Shown: piece by piece, positions 63,223-64,000 of the stretch
Layout: every line of letters begins with the position of its first letter
How positions within the stretch are numbered: the stretch's first letter is position 1
Origin: Hexactinellida sp. DTS-2022
Lineage: Eukaryota; Porifera; Hexactinellida
Assembly (NCBI GenBank): GCA_028753945.1
Contig: JAPNXP010000010.1
Location: 2,793,042-2,857,041 of the forward strand
Direction of reading: 5' to 3'
DNA length: 64,000 nt
Translations under genes and position numbers: made by a program
Notes under the pieces: model-generated
What the model was told of the DNA's origin: nothing
The model's database searches: none
What the model saw: only the letters and a program-made list of their open reading frames with translations

Positions 63223-63715
63223 ATTCCGCAGTTCTCCTTGGGTTCTTTTGCTACTTTGAGATAGTTTTTCTATCTTTTATATAAGCTACAAACATTATTT
63301 CAGTAAGTCACTCTTTTTAGCACTTGTACTATGTGTTATTGTTGTTATCTGGCCATTTATAGTAACTTCACTAGTTGGTCTACAAGCGAGATATATTCCG
63401 CAGTTCTCCTTTTGTACATTTTCTACTTTCAGCAAGGTTTACTACCTTCTATAAGCTACTAACGTTATTTCATTAAGTCACTCTTTTTAGCACTTGTACT
63501 AGCTGTTATTGTTGTTTACCTGGCCATTTCTTGTAACTTCACTAGTTTGTCTACAAGCGAGATATATTCCGCAGTTCTTCTAAATTCATCTATTACTTTG
63601 TGATTAATTTGCTACCTTTTATCTAAACTACAGAAGTTTATCTAGTGAGTGACACTTTATAGCACTTGTACTAACTGTTATTCTTTTTCTACCTTTCCAT
63701 TTATTGTTTACTTTC
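63223..63715 (+). repeat. Degenerate edge of the array
   Basis: Units starting 63,223 and 63,395 keep the phase but carry many private changes: GGGTTCTTTTGC, TTTTTCTATC, CTTTTGTACATTTTC, GGTTTACTACC, GCTACTAACG. The last unit, from 63,566, is worse: CTAAATTCATCTATTAC, TGTGATTAATTTGC, TATCTAAACTACAG, AGTGAGTGACACTTTATAGC, TTATTCTTTTTCTACC. Recognisable homology ends with CATTTATTGTTTACTTT at about 63,715 (give or take 20 bp). Divergence rising toward the boundary is usual at satellite edges, where exchange no longer homogenises copies. Confidence 0.88.
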
Positions 63716-64000
63716 ATATTCTCCTTCTCTGTTCTGTGATTCTATGCCGGTGTCTTAATGTTTTTCTTCAGCAAACTTTGTCTTTTCATTCAATTTTTGT
63801 TATATATTTTGATGTTATTCCCTCCCCGTTTTGGCGTCTAACTCATTCTCAATGACATACGATTACCGCGTTTATTTTGATCTCGGTTTACATTGATTGC
63901 GGATATCTAATACTTTCTCCCAATTCCTACTATCTATCTATCATTTGTGTATTCGCTGTATGTGTGATTTTATTAATTGCATATTTTTTTTCGTTGTAAA
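63716..64000. other. Non-repetitive flank outside the array
   Basis: The sequence stops following the repeat after about 63,715 and remains AT-rich and T-rich. I see no repeat unit, ORF starting with ATG of useful length, RNA gene or element end. A short TATC run (about 63,930-63,943) is the only simple repeat. A 68-codon GTG-initiated open frame spans 63,649-63,855, but it starts inside the decayed satellite unit and looks accidental. The stretch is too short to identify. Confidence 0.75.

Larger units (their letters stand above)
1..63715 (+). repeat. Satellite DNA array, ~171-bp monomer, ~370 head-to-tail copies
   Basis: The phase marker ATTCCGCAG recurs every 169-172 bp from base 1 to about 63,566, always on the plus strand. 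Each unit carries, in order, ATTCCGCAG, a TTGAGTTCATTTG segment, TTTGCTACC, AAGCTACAAAC, CACTCTTTTTAGCAC, TTATTGTTGTTA, TGGCCATTT, TTACTAGTTGGTCTACAAGC. Offsets between distant marked copies divide into whole units (2,051/12, 4,612/27 and 5,980/35 all give about 170.9). One unit (9,576-9,744) counted by hand is about 34% GC and T-rich (73 T, 38 A, 31 C, 27 G). ACTAGT and TGGCCA are present in most units. Nothing interrupts the array. Monomer size, single orientation and higher-order structure fit a eukaryotic centromeric or heterochromatic satellite. Centromere function is inference; the family is not one I recognise. Confidence 0.97.

Noticed and set aside
1-63715. CRISPR array
   Set aside because: Regular direct repeats, but the whole ~171-bp unit is repeated and there are no unique spacers.
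1-63715. Primate alpha satellite
   Set aside because: Only the unit length agrees. The sequence does not resemble alpha satellite as I know it and lacks a CENP-B box.
1-63715. Promoters or TATA boxes at CTATATAAG
   Set aside because: The motif is in most type B units and is part of the repeat; no gene follows it.
63649-63855. 68-codon open frame across the array edge
   Set aside because: GTG start inside a decayed satellite unit, no recognisable domain, and half of it lies in repeat sequence.

Overview
The window is almost entirely one satellite DNA array. From base 1 to about 63,715 the same AT-rich unit of 169-172 bp (mean about 170.8 bp, so roughly 370 copies) repeats head to tail in one orientation. 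I see no inversion, transposon or other interruption. The last ~285 bp (about 63,716-64,000) are non-repetitive, and the two or three units before them are visibly decayed, so the window contains the right-hand edge of the array. The left edge lies outside it.

Organism: a eukaryote. A long single-orientation array of nucleosome-sized units, nested into higher-order repeats (HORs) and with no genes, is typical of centromeric or other heterochromatic satellite DNA. I do not recognise the family and cannot assign a lineage; the ~171-bp length matches primate alpha satellite but the sequence does not. One hand-counted unit is about 34% GC with 73 T to 38 A on the given strand, a strong strand asymmetry. 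No protein-coding gene is supported. The open frames (61-102 codons) are all on the plus strand, begin with TTG or GTG, recur because the repeat recurs, and end at repeat-encoded stops.

Layout. (1) 1-8.2 kb: mixed unit variants, little regular HOR structure. (2) 8.2-13.0 and 15.2-17.4 kb: a six-unit HOR of about 1,025 bp and a 12-unit spacing of 2,051 bp. (3) 17.6-18.6, 20.5-21.2 and 27.2-27.7 kb: two-unit (344 bp) alternations. (4) 18.8-22.1 kb is repeated at 25.5-28.6 kb, with exactly one unit missing from the second copy. (5) 30.2-49.0 kb: successive blocks of 27, 18, 18, 24, 13 and 10 units that share the same markers and differ by whole units. (6) 49.0-57.1 kb: three copies of a ~10-unit segment. 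(7) 51.1-52.5 kb and 57.6-63.2 kb: related 16- and 17-unit blocks, the last two adjacent and differing by one 172-bp unit. (8) 63.2-63.7 kb: eroding edge. (9) 63.7-64.0 kb: unique flank.

The array appears to evolve by unequal exchange and gene conversion in whole-unit steps. The right-hand two thirds hold the most recent, near-identical block duplications. Coordinates and offsets were read by hand from marker bases; copy identities were judged by eye, not computed.
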